From JABFSS01 sp964449445 (GTDB lineage: Bacteria > Patescibacteriota > Gracilibacteria > Peribacterales > Peribacteraceae): 51,199 bases of DNA. Numbering within the stretch: the first letter of the stretch is position 1; every line of letters begins with the position of its first letter. The stretch spans positions 1 through 51,199 of the forward strand of contig CAYUZT010000010.1 of NCBI GenBank assembly GCA_964449445.1, read 5' to 3'. The notes under the pieces were generated by a model. It was given only the letters and a program-made list of their open reading frames with translations. It did not search any database and was not told the DNA's origin. The translations under genes were made by a program, and so were the position numbers. Below, in pieces: positions 1 to 8,545 of the stretch.

Positions 1-70
1 ACTCATTCAAGAGCTCTTACGGGGAAAGTAGCCCCCAAAATTTCCCATTAAGCCCTAACCAGCTAAAAAG

Positions 71-1492
71 CTAACGGTCTCTCGGACCTTTCGTCACCCA
101 TTTCACCGGCACTCCGTCTAATCCAAACCTCTCCCGCATCCTATTTTCAAGGTAGCGAATCTGACTCGGCTGGACGGTTTTGGGATTACGGACGAAGAGG
201 ACGAAGGTCGGCGGGGGATCTTTCGCCTGCGTCACGTGCTTGCAGCTTTTGAGCGAGCTCATGGGATGTCCGTGGATGGCATCCTGCAGAAACGCTGTCA
301 GCTCGCGCGGCGCGATACGCAGTTTCATATTCCTCTGCACCATCAGGACGAGAGAGAAGAGCTTAGGTAGGTTCTCACGAGTCACCGCAGATGCGGGCAG
401 CATGGGCGCGTAGCGGCAGAAGGGGAATGCTCTCTGCACCTCGAGCATTTTCTCCGTGCGCTTTTCGCCTTTCACAAGATCAATCTTGTTGAGAACGATG
501 ATCAGCCCCTTCCCCTGTTCGATCACCGTCCCGGCGATCTTCTTGTCCTGATTGGCCACCTCCGCGTCAGTCGCGTCGACAAGCAGAACCGCTACATCGC
601 AGTCTTCAATCGCCTGGAGGGTCCGGAGCACCGAGAGTCCTTCCAGATCTTCTTCGATCCGCGCTTTCCTGCGGAGCCCTGCGGTATCCACAAAAATGAA
701 TTCCTGGTCGTCGTGACGGATGATGCTGTCGGTACTGTCGCGCGTCGTGCCGGGAATATCGGAGACCAGCTTCGGCGACGTCTCCCGTTGCGGATCGCTC
801 ATCAGCGCATTGACGAGCGAACTCTTGCCGACGTTCGGGCGGCCGATGATCGCCACCCGAGGTGGCGAGAGGACAGTGGACAGTGGAAAGAGGACAGAGT
901 CCTCCGCATCTTGTTCTTCACTGTCCTCTGTTCTCTGTTCTCTGTCCTCTTTCTTCTCCACTACAAAATTCAGCTTCAGTAATTGTTTGGTGATCATTTC
1001 CTGTAGCTCTTCAGTCCCTCGGTTGTGTGCCGCACTCACGGTGATGATCTCCTCTCCGATGCCGAGCTTATGGAAGGCGTGCCTTGCCTCTTCCTCCATC
1101 TTCTCCGTGTCGCATTTGGTGATGATCAGGATCACGGGCACGTGGCGCTTCCGTTTGGTCCTGAGGATCTTCACGATCTCGTGATCGCTCTTCGTCAGTT
1201 CAGATCGTCCGTCTACCGTGAACAAAATTACATCGGCGGCGGCAAGCGCTAGTGCCGATTGCGCGTGCACGTCGTCTTCGAAATCCTTATCGGTAGTTCC
1301 TCCTCCCATACCGCCGGTATCGATGAGGAGGTATTCAACACCATCACTCTTCACTTTCCGCGCGATGTGATCGCGCGTCGTTCCCGCAACAGAGCTCTCA
1401 ATGGCAACTCGCCTGCCGACCAGTCGGTTGAACAGCGTCGACTTGCCGGTGTTCGGTCTCCCGATGATGGTAACCAAAGGTATTTTTGCCAT
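71..1492 (-). CDS. der: Ribosome-assembly GTPase Der (EngA)
   Basis: Double-GTPase that acts in maturation of the 50S ribosomal subunit. Two P-loops are visible, GRPNTGKST at residues 11-19 and GRPNVGKSS at 217-225, each followed by a switch region (VAGTTRD; IPGTTRD) and G3 motifs DTGG and DTAG. The second G4 motif is a normal NKID; the first is TKCD, a tolerated variant. The C-terminal ~90 residues fit the KH-like domain. At 473 aa it is slightly long for the family because the linker between the two G domains (about residues 180-210) is encoded by a heptamer-unit hairpin (868-950). The start is the ATG directly before AKIPLVTIIG. It lies 54 nt downstream of the acetyltransferase gene on the same strand. 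Identification is secure. Confidence 0.97.
   Translation of the reverse strand: MAKIPLVTIIGRPNTGKSTLFNRLVGRRVAIESSVAGTTRDHIARKVKSDGVEYLLIDTGGMGGGTTDKDFEDDVHAQSALALAAADVILFTVDGRSELTKSDHEIVKILRTKRKRHVPVILIITKCDTEKMEEEARHAFHKLGIGEEIITVSAAHNRGTEELQEMITKQLLKLNFVVEKKEDREQRTEDSEEQDAEDSVLFPLSTVLSPPRVAIIGRPNVGKSSLVNALMSDPQRETSPKLVSDIPGTTRDSTDSIIRHDDQEFIFVDTAGLRRKARIEEDLEGLSVLRTLQAIEDCDVAVLLVDATDAEVANQDKKIAGTVIEQGKGLIIVLNKIDLVKGEKRTEKMLEVQRAFPFCRYAPMLPASAVTRENLPKLFSLVLMVQRNMKLRIAPRELTAFLQDAIHGHPMSSLKSCKHVTQAKDPPPTFVLFVRNPKTVQPSQIRYLENRMRERFGLDGVPVKWVTKGPRDR
868..950. repeat. Heptamer-unit inverted repeat inside der
   Basis: The left arm (869-899) is four imperfect 7-nt units of the type GAGGACA/GTGGACA plus a partial unit. 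The right arm (919-950) is CACTGTC, CTCTGTT, CTCTGTT, CTCTGTC and CTCT. The arms are imperfect reverse complements around a ~19-nt loop. It is read in frame by der and encodes the highly charged inter-domain linker, so the protein tolerates it as a flexible joint. Confidence 0.85.
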
Positions 1493-1546
1493 AGTGAGTT
1501 AGGAGAGCGACTTGTCTTAATGGGGAGACAAGGCATCCGCGATGCT

Positions 1547-2266
1547 TCAGTCTAAACGATATTCCATCGAATATATATCTTCCTCCATACCTTTGTATCC
1601 ACCGGGCAGGATGCGCATTGCTTTGAATAATTGTTGTCGCAGAAAAACTTGTCCAATGACATTCGTCTCCTGCATTTCTGCAGAAATCCCCCTGCGGTTC
1701 GACTGTCGTAATTTACTTTGGAGTTTGGTGACCAACTGTGTGCCTATGCCTTTTTTCCGGTATTCGGGATGCACTGCCATATTCACGATCTTGTAGATGT
1801 GTTTGTGTAGTTCGTAGACAAGGTAGCCGACGATTTGTTCGCCGATTTCCGATACGAGGGCGATGCAATTTCTCTGTTTGAGACATCGTATGAAGTCCTC
1901 TTCAGACCATGCTTCTTCGAAACTGTTCCTCTCGATCTCGGAAACTTCCTCCATATCGCGTCGAATCATCCATCGTGCATGTCCCACTTGTACCTTCGCG
2001 GCAAGCCCATGGACGCCGAAGGACGGCAGGATATCTGCCTGATGAAGCAATTGCATGGTTCGCGCACATACTAGGGAGACCTTGGTCTCGGAAGGCATGG
2101 CCAAGGAATTGCGGAGGATCTGCTTGGTCGGGTTCAAGAACGCACCGGAAAAATAATATCCATCATTTTCAGGACACAGGCCGTTCACTTCGGCATAGCA
2201 TTTTCCCGCCAAGTGAAGTTGCCGTCGGAGATTCCTGTTTGAGGCGCGAAACCCCCGATATACCAT
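1547..2266 (-). CDS. GNAT acetyltransferase, RimI-like C-terminal domain
   Basis: Residues ~99-239 form a GNAT domain of the RimI type: the acetyl-CoA loop YRKKGIGTQLV is at 169-179, preceded by the beta-strand IVNMAVHP and followed by the C-terminal strand region YSMEYRL. RimI acetylates the N-terminal alanine of ribosomal protein S18; whether this protein does so is inferred from resemblance only. The first ~98 residues match nothing I recognise and are not typical of RimI; a shorter protein starting at the Met near residue 100 is possible. It is upstream of der on the same strand and divergent from leuS. The domain call is secure, the substrate uncertain. Confidence 0.8.
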   Translation of the reverse strand: MVYRGFRASNRNLRRQLHLAGKCYAEVNGLCPENDGYYFSGAFLNPTKQILRNSLAMPSETKVSLVCARTMQLLHQADILPSFGVHGLAAKVQVGHARWMIRRDMEEVSEIERNSFEEAWSEEDFIRCLKQRNCIALVSEIGEQIVGYLVYELHKHIYKIVNMAVHPEYRKKGIGTQLVTKLQSKLRQSNRRGISAEMQETNVIGQVFLRQQLFKAMRILPGGYKGMEEDIYSMEYRLD

Positions 2267-2417
2267 CGGCGCTTTTTGGGAGGAATCCCACTCGTGCAGG
2301 AAGGTGCCAAGTCCATCGTTTACGTTTTCGACCGCGGCACGAAGTCGAGGATGCCTAATTGTGGCAAGACGATAGCTTATGATCCACAGACTACCAGTTT
2401 GCCGCTACACTGCACCC

Positions 2418-4910
2418 ATGCCTCGTGATTACAATTCCTCCATCGTCGAACCCAAGTGGCAGAAGCGCTGGGAGGAGGCGCGTGCCTATTCTACCGACCT
2501 CAAGAATGCCAAGAAGCCGTACTACTCACTCGTGATGTTTCCGTATCCGAGTGGTGACAAGCTCCATGTGGGCCACTGGTACAACTTCGCGCCTGCCGAT
2601 AGTTACAGCCGCTACATGCGGATGCACGGCCACCAGGTGTTTGCGCCGATGGGCTTTGATGCGTTCGGGCTCCCCGCGGAAAACTATGCGGTCAAAACAG
2701 GCGTGCCGCCGGCAAAGTCCACTGCAGAGAATGTGAAGACCATGATCACGCAGCTCAAGCGCATCGGGTGCATGTACGACTGGGAGAAAATGGTGAATAC
2801 AAGTGATCCTTCCTATTACCGTTGGACGCAGTGGCTGTTTCTCCAGATGTTCAAGAATAAACTCGCGTACAAAAAACTCGGGAACGTGAACTTCTGTCCC
2901 AGCTGTCAGACGGTGCTGGCGAACGAACAAGTGTGGGAAGGCAAGTGCGAGCGGTGCGGGAGTGAAGTGCAGCAGAAGGCGCTGGAGCAGTGGTACTGGA
3001 ACATCACCAAGTACGCGCAGAAGCTTCTGGATAATCTGGATCAGCTGGATTGGCCCGCGAAGACTAAGCTGATGCAGCGCAATTGGATCGACCGCAGCGA
3101 AGGCGTCAATATCCGTTCGCGGATCAAAGACCTCGGCGACGAGTTCGAAGTCTACGACTCGGTCCCGCAAACCTTCATGGCGCAGACGTTCACGGTGATC
3201 GCGCCGGAGCATCCGCTGGTCGGGACAATGGTGAAGGGAACGAAGTACGAGAAAGACGCGATGGCCTTTGTGGAGCGCATCAAGAAGAAGAAAGCTGCGA
3301 AGCGCTTCAATTTTCAGGAAGATGTCGAAGGCGTCTTCACCGGTAGGTATGTGGATAACCCCTTCGGCACTGGTGATCTGCCCATCTGGGTCGCATCCTT
3401 TGTGGTGATGGAGTACGGCACAGGCATCGTCCACTGCTCCGCACATGACGAACGTGACTTCATCTTCGCGAAGAAGTACGGCATTCCGCTGCGGCCCGTG
3501 ATGTTCCCGGCGGATCCCAAAGAAGCGAAGAAGGTCCGGGATCTCGAGTACTGCTACGCCAAGGATCCCAGTGGCATCATGGAGCAGCCAGCGAAGTTCA
3601 AAGGGCGTACGTGGGGAGAAGTGAGGCCCGACATCATCGACTACATGGAGAAAGATATGAAAATCGCCAAGCGCGCGATCCATTATCGCCTGCGTGATTG
3701 GCTCCTCTCCCGTCAGCGCTACTGGGGCGCACCGATCCCGATCGTCTACGATCCGCAAGGCAATCCCCATCCGGTTCCCGAAGCACATCTGCCATGGTTG
3801 CTCCCAACCGATGTCGAATTCAAACCGACCGGAAAGTCACCGCTCACATACTCAAAGGAGTTTATTGAACGCACCGAGAAAATTTTCGGGAAAGGCTGGA
3901 GGCCGGAGTTCGATACGATGGATACATTTGTTTGTTCGAGTTTCTACTATCTCCGATATTTAGCTGGTAGCCAGTGGCCGGTAGCCAGTGGCAAAAAGCC
4001 ACATGCCACAAGCCACATGCCACAAGCTGCTGTAGTCGATCCGCAAATCGAACAGAAATGGATGCCCGTCTCCATGTACATCGGCGGTCCGGAGCATGCC
4101 TGTATGCATTTAATCTACGCACGATTTGTGATGATGGCACTAAAGGATTTTGGCTTCGTATCGCATGATGAGCCGTTCCAAAAATTAGTTCATCAAGGGC
4201 TCATTACCAACAAGGGTGCGAAGATGAGCAAATCGAAAGGCAATGTAGTTTCTCCGGATAGTTTTGTAGAAAAGCACGGCAGCGATGTATTTCGCATGTA
4301 CCTGATGTTCATGGGGCCGTTCACGGACGGAGGGGATTGGAGTGACACGGGGATCAAGGGGACTGATCGCTTCGTTCAACGAGTCTGGCGGATTTTTGGA
4401 ACCCAGGCGCTGGCGTCCCCGCCTGCGCACGGCGGCGAAGCCGCCGATTCCAAAGATGTGATTGTTGAGCTCCATCGTGCGATCAAGAAAGTGACAGACA
4501 GTATGAACAAGATGCATTTCAATACGGCGATCAGTGCGCTGATGGAATTTTTGAATGCCATCGAAGGAAAATCATTTTCCAAGGAAACAGCGATGACGTT
4601 CACGCGACTTCTGTCGCCAATTGCTCCACACCTCGCAGAAGAACTGTGGGAAACATTGGGAGGTAAAGGCTTCGTTATTGATCAATCCTGGCCGACGTTC
4701 GATCCTATGCTTCTCCAGACCGATACCATGCTGATTGTCGTGCAGGTGAATGGAAAAGTGCGCGGCGAGATTACTGTGGATGCAAAGACGTCCGAAAAAG
4801 AGATCATTGCCGCTGCGAAAGCGGAAACGAATGTGCAGAAGTTTTTGGGAGGGAAATCTCCCAAAAAAGAAATCTACATCAAAGGGAAGTTAGTCAGTCT
4901 TGTTATATAG
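2418..4910 (+). CDS. leuS: Leucyl-tRNA synthetase
   Basis: Class I aminoacyl-tRNA synthetase charging tRNA-Leu. The HIGH-type motif is HVGH in PYPSGDKLHVGH near residue 45, and KMSKSKGN is near residue 600. A zinc knuckle (CPSC...CERC, ~160-180) and a CP1 editing domain (~225-415) are also visible. The start is placed at the ATG before PRDYNSS because the synthetase homology begins there and a -10-like TACACT (2406-2411) ends 6 nt before it; an in-frame ATG 39 nt upstream only adds non-homologous residues. No Shine-Dalgarno sequence is seen. About 22 codons near residues 515-537 (between RYL and DPQIEQKW) are a heptamer-unit hairpin inserted in frame. A short palindrome (CGGCGGC-GCCGCCG) lies near 4430. 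Confidence 0.97.
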   Translation: MPRDYNSSIVEPKWQKRWEEARAYSTDLKNAKKPYYSLVMFPYPSGDKLHVGHWYNFAPADSYSRYMRMHGHQVFAPMGFDAFGLPAENYAVKTGVPPAKSTAENVKTMITQLKRIGCMYDWEKMVNTSDPSYYRWTQWLFLQMFKNKLAYKKLGNVNFCPSCQTVLANEQVWEGKCERCGSEVQQKALEQWYWNITKYAQKLLDNLDQLDWPAKTKLMQRNWIDRSEGVNIRSRIKDLGDEFEVYDSVPQTFMAQTFTVIAPEHPLVGTMVKGTKYEKDAMAFVERIKKKKAAKRFNFQEDVEGVFTGRYVDNPFGTGDLPIWVASFVVMEYGTGIVHCSAHDERDFIFAKKYGIPLRPVMFPADPKEAKKVRDLEYCYAKDPSGIMEQPAKFKGRTWGEVRPDIIDYMEKDMKIAKRAIHYRLRDWLLSRQRYWGAPIPIVYDPQGNPHPVPEAHLPWLLPTDVEFKPTGKSPLTYSKEFIERTEKIFGKGWRPEFDTMDTFVCSSFYYLRYLAGSQWPVASGKKPHATSHMPQAAVVDPQIEQKWMPVSMYIGGPEHACMHLIYARFVMMALKDFGFVSHDEPFQKLVHQGLITNKGAKMSKSKGNVVSPDSFVEKHGSDVFRMYLMFMGPFTDGGDWSDTGIKGTDRFVQRVWRIFGTQALASPPAHGGEAADSKDVIVELHRAIKKVTDSMNKMHFNTAISALMEFLNAIEGKSFSKETAMTFTRLLSPIAPHLAEELWETLGGKGFVIDQSWPTFDPMLLQTDTMLIVVQVNGKVRGEITVDAKTSEKEIIAAAKAETNVQKFLGGKSPKKEIYIKGKLVSLVI
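3962..4028. repeat. Heptamer-unit inverted repeat inside leuS
   Basis: The left arm is AGCTGGT, AGCCAGT, GGCCGGT, AGCCAGT, GGC (3962-3992). Five A's follow, then the right arm AGCCACA, TGCCACA, AGCCACA, TGCCACA, AGC (to about 4027). The arms are imperfect reverse complements. It is read in frame as roughly AGSQWPVASGKKPHATSHMP, which interrupts the conserved LeuRS stretch RYL/DPQ. The same unit family occurs in carB at 39210-39280. Confidence 0.88.
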
Positions 4911-4963
4911 AAAAAACCGAAGGCTGGGGCGCGCAAGAAGGGGAACCGGGTGAGCTTTATTGT

Positions 4964-5557
4964 CTAAGCTGCCGATTCTTCTGGAGCATTTTCTATCGCC
5001 CATTGGCGTACTTTATCTATTTCTAATGCGACTTGGAGTTGCATGGGCTCGATGTGTTTCATGAGTAGAACTCGTGCATTGTGTGGTGCACCTTCGGTCA
5101 TTTCTTCTCTTCGCAGATCATACATCTGCAAGAAAGCGGGAATCGTATCCAGTCCGCTTTTTCCATGCGAATCGATTTCTTCTTCAAGAAATCCTGCGCC
5201 CATGTCCATCGATTCCAATTTTGTTGTTAATGCTTGTAGGAGGAGTAATTTTTCCTGGGCCTGTTCTTTCTGAATGGTGCCTCGATCTGCCCAGCGATGA
5301 ATCGCTTCCTCGATCACAGTGAAGGCATGAGAGTGCGGACAGTGCAGTAAGCCCGTGTCGCTGCAAAATGCCGGTATATCAAAGACTTCATGGCGCAGAG
5401 CACATACCTTTCCAGTTGTCGAATCTCCCACGTGCATTGCCCGAAGTGCCTGAAGCAGTTCAGGATCCGAAATTGTAGACACATCTTTCTTGCTTAGTTC
5501 CTCAAAGAGAGGCAGCGAAGTGTGCATATCCTCTGATAATGAGTTTCGTTCGGTCAT
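4964..5557 (-). CDS. Orphan protein, 197 aa
   Basis: Not recognised. The start is chosen at the ATG at 5557 because a full sigma-70 promoter lies just upstream (TTGACA, 17 nt, TATCAT, 5 nt, ATG); upstream in-frame codons would run through that promoter. The protein is soluble and mostly helical. A Cys/His-rich stretch (CALRHEV...FCSDTGLLHCPHSH) at about residues 52-78 could bind a metal. The gene is convergent with leuS and more AT-rich at its 5' end than its neighbours. It belongs to the AT-rich orphan genes with near-identical promoters described in the findings. Confidence 0.7.
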   Translation of the reverse strand: MTERNSLSEDMHTSLPLFEELSKKDVSTISDPELLQALRAMHVGDSTTGKVCALRHEVFDIPAFCSDTGLLHCPHSHAFTVIEEAIHRWADRGTIQKEQAQEKLLLLQALTTKLESMDMGAGFLEEEIDSHGKSGLDTIPAFLQMYDLRREEMTEGAPHNARVLLMKHIEPMQLQVALEIDKVRQWAIENAPEESAA

Positions 5558-5563
5558 TGGGAA

Positions 5564-5592
5564 ATGATAAGTATTTTTTTGCAAATTGTCAA
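5564..5592 (-). promoter_or_regulatory. Sigma-70 promoter of the 4964-5557 gene
   Basis: On the minus strand: -35 TTGACA (5587-5592), a 17-nt A-rich spacer, and -10 TATCAT (5564-5569). The ATG is only 6 nt further on, so the transcript would be leaderless or nearly so. Confidence 0.75.
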
Positions 5593-5631
5593 TGGGTGCT
5601 GTAGATCTTTTCGGATTTTGAAGAACAACTT

Positions 5632-5931
5632 TCAAGCGCTCATCGGTAAAATTCTGAGTTGAGGTTTTGAAGCAGGCTTCAGCAAGGCTCTCAATTGCCG
5701 CTCATGGACTTCCATGACGAGAAAACACAATTCTACAACATCGAGTAATTTCTTCGTTCTCTCTATTGGTGGATTATTCCGCCACTCCGGCATTTGTTCA
5801 GCTCGTTCCATGAGTACCTGACGTTCAGGACAATCTTTCGGGACATTCACCTGTGTCAGTTCAACGAGACTTCCGACTTCCAGTTCCAGTCCATCGGGTG
5901 GCCGGTATCGTTCTCTGGCAGAGGGAGGCAT
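5632..5931 (-). CDS. Small hypothetical protein, 99 aa
   Basis: Not recognised. The reading frame has protein-like composition: an amphipathic segment around residues 60-85 (KKLLDVVELCFLVMEVHERQ) and a proline-containing N-terminus. It is on the same strand as the orphan at 4964-5557, 74 nt upstream, and divergent from the methyltransferase gene at 5961. No convincing ribosome binding site or promoter was identified, so it may be a chance reading frame. Confidence 0.45.
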   Translation of the reverse strand: MPPSARERYRPPDGLELEVGSLVELTQVNVPKDCPERQVLMERAEQMPEWRNNPPIERTKKLLDVVELCFLVMEVHERQLRALLKPASKPQLRILPMSA

Positions 5932-5960
5932 TCTGAAGTCGGGGAACAGCGACGTACTGT

Positions 5961-7541
5961 ATGCTTTCTCCGCATTACCTCAAGGAATTTCTCATGCAAG
6001 CATCACATCCTTTCGACCGTTACTCGGCCTTCACCGACCTCGCCGCTCTCAAGGCTGCGAGTGTCAAGCCGCTGCGCAAATCCCTGAGAGTAAACACGCT
6101 TAAGACCTCCATTGAGCAGTTTACGAAAAGAGCAGGGGAGAGGGGATGGCAGCTGAGTCCGGTGCCATGGTGTCCGGAGGCTTTTTTTGTTGATAGAGAG
6201 GACCGGTCAGAGGCACTTGGCAAAGATCTCCTGCATCTGCTCGGGCATACCTACATGCAGGAGGCGGCGAGCATGTTGCCACCGGCGCTGCTCGACCCTC
6301 AACCGGGAGAAGTGATTCTCGATATGAGTGCGGCACCGGGCAGTAAGACGACGCAGATGGCGGCGATGATGGGCGCTCAAACCCCCTCCCCCGGCCCCTC
6401 CCCCAAGCAGAGCTTGGGAGAGGGGAGAGCCCTCCCCCTCTCCCTTCCCGAGCGAAGCGAGGGATGGGGGAGGGGGTTGGGGGGAGGGGGTGTAATCATT
6501 TGCAACGACGTGCAGGAGAAGCGTCTCTGGACGCTCAAGAGTTCGCTGCACCGCTGCGGGGTAACAAACTACATCATGACGAAAAAGGTCGGACAGTGGT
6601 TTACGAAGAACATGACCGAGCGCTTCGATCGAGTCTTGTGCGATGCGCCGTGCACTGCACAAGGGACTTCACGGAAAGACAGCGACGCACTCATATATTG
6701 CTCCGATGACAACATCGGCAAGATGGCGAAACTGCAGCGGGAGCTTTTGGAATCCGCCGTGCATGCATGCAAAGTTGGCGGGAGAATTGTCTACAGCACT
6801 TGTACACTCACTCCTGAAGAAAATGAGGAGGTAGTGGCTTCCATATTGAAGAAGTTTTCGGGGCAGGTGGAAGTTGTTGATCCGCGTACAATCGGGACCG
6901 GGTTCGGGACCGGGCTCGGAAGGGCAATTGAGGATTCACAGGTGGTGCAGGAAAAATCGATCCCGGTCCCGAGCCCCAGCCCGGTCCCGATGCTTCGCCT
7001 CTGGCCTCAGACCTACGATACAGAGGGCTTCTTCTGCGCCGTCCTTCGCAAGACCGCACCTACTCGTCATCGTGAGAAGTACTATCCAGTCCGCTTTCAG
7101 GAAGAGCTCCTCCCCCCTGCGCGGCAGAAGGATGTGAAGAAAACATGTGAAGAGATGTACGGCGCTTCGTTCCTGCATCCGGGAGACAGACTTTTCCTGC
7201 GTGCCGATCAAATTATTCTTGCGACGGAGCCCGTCGCGGATTTCGCTTTGCCCGTTCAGAATTATTCTCTCGGTCTTCCCTTCGCGCGGAAGCTTGAGGA
7301 TGGTCGCATTCGTCTCAGTCATGAGCTCATCACACTACGCGGTCATGAGGCGACGAAGAATGTTCTCCAGATTTCTCAGACGGAGGTTGATCAGTTACTC
7401 GATGGGAAGGACATCACCTGCCCTCCGGAGATGAAGGGCGATCCGATTCTGAAGTATGGGGAGCTCATCATTGGGACGAGCCTGGCACAGAAGGGGATTC
7501 TCAAGAACAGGCTGCCACGGTGGGTGGTGGCGAAATCCTGA
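5961..7541 (+). CDS. RsmF/NOP2/Sun-type rRNA (cytosine-5) methyltransferase
   Basis: SAM-dependent m5C methyltransferase family acting on rRNA. The SAM site DMSAAPGSKTTQMAA is near residue 118, motif IV DAPCTAQGT near 227, and the catalytic STCTLTPEENEEVV near 280. C-terminal residues ~360-526 look like the extra RNA-binding region of RsmF relatives. Two repeats are inserted in frame: a GC-rich element encoding ~37 residues between the SAM loop and the next beta strand (6380-6490), and a 6-nt-unit hairpin (6891-6991). The start could instead be the ATG at 5994, which has AAGGA 7 nt upstream; the 5961 ATG directly follows TACTGT. The family is certain, the exact target cytosine unknown. Confidence 0.88.
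   Translation: MLSPHYLKEFLMQASHPFDRYSAFTDLAALKAASVKPLRKSLRVNTLKTSIEQFTKRAGERGWQLSPVPWCPEAFFVDREDRSEALGKDLLHLLGHTYMQEAASMLPPALLDPQPGEVILDMSAAPGSKTTQMAAMMGAQTPSPGPSPKQSLGEGRALPLSLPERSEGWGRGLGGGGVIICNDVQEKRLWTLKSSLHRCGVTNYIMTKKVGQWFTKNMTERFDRVLCDAPCTAQGTSRKDSDALIYCSDDNIGKMAKLQRELLESAVHACKVGGRIVYSTCTLTPEENEEVVASILKKFSGQVEVVDPRTIGTGFGTGLGRAIEDSQVVQEKSIPVPSPSPVPMLRLWPQTYDTEGFFCAVLRKTAPTRHREKYYPVRFQEELLPPARQKDVKKTCEEMYGASFLHPGDRLFLRADQIILATEPVADFALPVQNYSLGLPFARKLEDGRIRLSHELITLRGHEATKNVLQISQTEVDQLLDGKDITCPPEMKGDPILKYGELIIGTSLAQKGILKNRLPRWVVAKS
6380..6490. repeat. GC-rich palindromic repeat inside the rRNA methyltransferase
   Basis: C-rich then G-rich blocks (CCCCCTCCCCCGGCCCCTCC ... GGGGGAGGGGGTTGGGG) with two internal hairpins, CCCAAGCAGAGCTTGGG and TCCCTTCCCGAGCGAAGCGAGGGA. 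It resembles the CCCTCTCCC...GGGAGAGGG elements in the helicase gene (14354) and the Nramp gene (29281). It is in frame and encodes a Pro/Gly/Ser-rich loop in the Rossmann fold. Confidence 0.8.
6891..6991. repeat. Hexamer-unit inverted repeat inside the rRNA methyltransferase
   Basis: The left arm 6891-6919 alternates TCGGGA and CCGGGT/C units. The right arm 6960-6991 is TCCCGG, TCCCGA, GCCCCA, GCCCGG, TCCCGA. The arms are reverse complements around a ~40-nt centre. It is read in frame as a Gly-Thr-rich then Pro-Ser-Val-rich segment. Confidence 0.85.
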
Positions 7542-7580
7542 CTTTCCTGTACAATCCACTACTTTCTCTGTCTGTCTATA

Positions 7581-8513
7581 ATGAACCTCGCGCAACACGA
7601 AAAAGCAGTTCTCTGTGCGGCAGGTGGAGGAATGGCCGGGATGCATGGTGCGGGGATCATGGTGGGTATCAAGGATGCATGCGACAAACACAATCTCGCT
7701 CTCCACGATCTTTTTCATGCAACGGTCGGGTCGTCTGCCGGAGCGTTTAACCTCGCATACTTACATGCGGGGAATCCAGAACTCGGTGCAAGTATCTACC
7801 TGGATTTATGCAAGGGTTTCATCCGTCCAGAGCGCCTGCTCAGAACGATGATGGCAAATATACGTCGTAATTTTCTGGGTACGTGTACACATAATCAGGA
7901 CGATAATGTGGTGAATATTGACCTGCTTGTGGATATGGCGAGGAACACGAAGCCCCTGGACACGGAAACACTCCGGAGCCAGCAGGTTCCTCTGTATTTC
8001 GAGCTGCTCTCCCGGAAAACGGGCAATGTAGAATTGGTGGATGCCCGCCAGGTGAGCGATGTGCATGCTGCCCTCCAAAGCGCGGTGACGTGCGAACCAT
8101 TTTATCTTCCCCAGGAAAAGGGTCCCTTTGTGGATGCGGGGATCAAAGAGTCCGTGGGTCTTGATCGCATGCTCAAGACCTACGAGGACAGAAAAATCGT
8201 TCTCCTCCTGAATGCGGCGATCAGGCGATCACGGACGCTGACAAACGACGCATCGAATGTATTCTATGCCTGTATGTCGATGATCACGGGAAATCCCCAG
8301 TACGCGCGTCATTTTCTTTCGAAGCCTGCGTCATTGGCCAGGGTAGTAGACATGGTGAAGGCCCGAAAGACGCAGGTGCTGGTGATTTCACCGTCGGAAA
8401 AGAGTTGTCTGAAATTTGGCACTACGGATCCCAATATCCTGCAACGTGCTTTCGAGGAGGGAAAAAGCCGCGTACCAGAGATTCTCCAATTTCTCGGTCA
8501 TACCGCGTCATAG
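7581..8513 (+). CDS. Patatin-like phospholipase
   Basis: Predicted serine lipid acyl hydrolase with a Ser-Asp dyad. The glycine-rich oxyanion loop GGGMAGMHGAG is at residues ~15-25, the nucleophile motif GSSAG near 54, and the Asp of the dyad in FVDAGIKES near 184 (DG/A-type). At 310 aa it matches bacterial patatins. No signal peptide is seen, so it is probably cytoplasmic. The first ATG overlaps a TATAAT, while a TGTACAAT box lies at 7548-7555, 25 nt upstream; the true start could be slightly downstream. It sits between the methyltransferase and dnaG on the same strand. Confidence 0.85.
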   Translation: MNLAQHEKAVLCAAGGGMAGMHGAGIMVGIKDACDKHNLALHDLFHATVGSSAGAFNLAYLHAGNPELGASIYLDLCKGFIRPERLLRTMMANIRRNFLGTCTHNQDDNVVNIDLLVDMARNTKPLDTETLRSQQVPLYFELLSRKTGNVELVDARQVSDVHAALQSAVTCEPFYLPQEKGPFVDAGIKESVGLDRMLKTYEDRKIVLLLNAAIRRSRTLTNDASNVFYACMSMITGNPQYARHFLSKPASLARVVDMVKARKTQVLVISPSEKSCLKFGTTDPNILQRAFEEGKSRVPEILQFLGHTAS

Positions 8514-8530
8514 CGTCAAACAGTCTGAGG

Positions 8531-8536
8531 TATACT
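8531..8536 (+). promoter_or_regulatory. -10 box in front of dnaG
   Basis: TATACT lies 9 nt before the dnaG ATG (8546), with no Shine-Dalgarno sequence between. This fits a leaderless message. No clear -35 box. Confidence 0.5.
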
Positions 8537-8545
8537 CTCCCTCCC

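Noticed and set aside
2526..3788. 420-aa minus-strand reading frame opposite leuS
   Set aside because: Shadow of leuS; His/Leu/Arg-rich composition and no motif.
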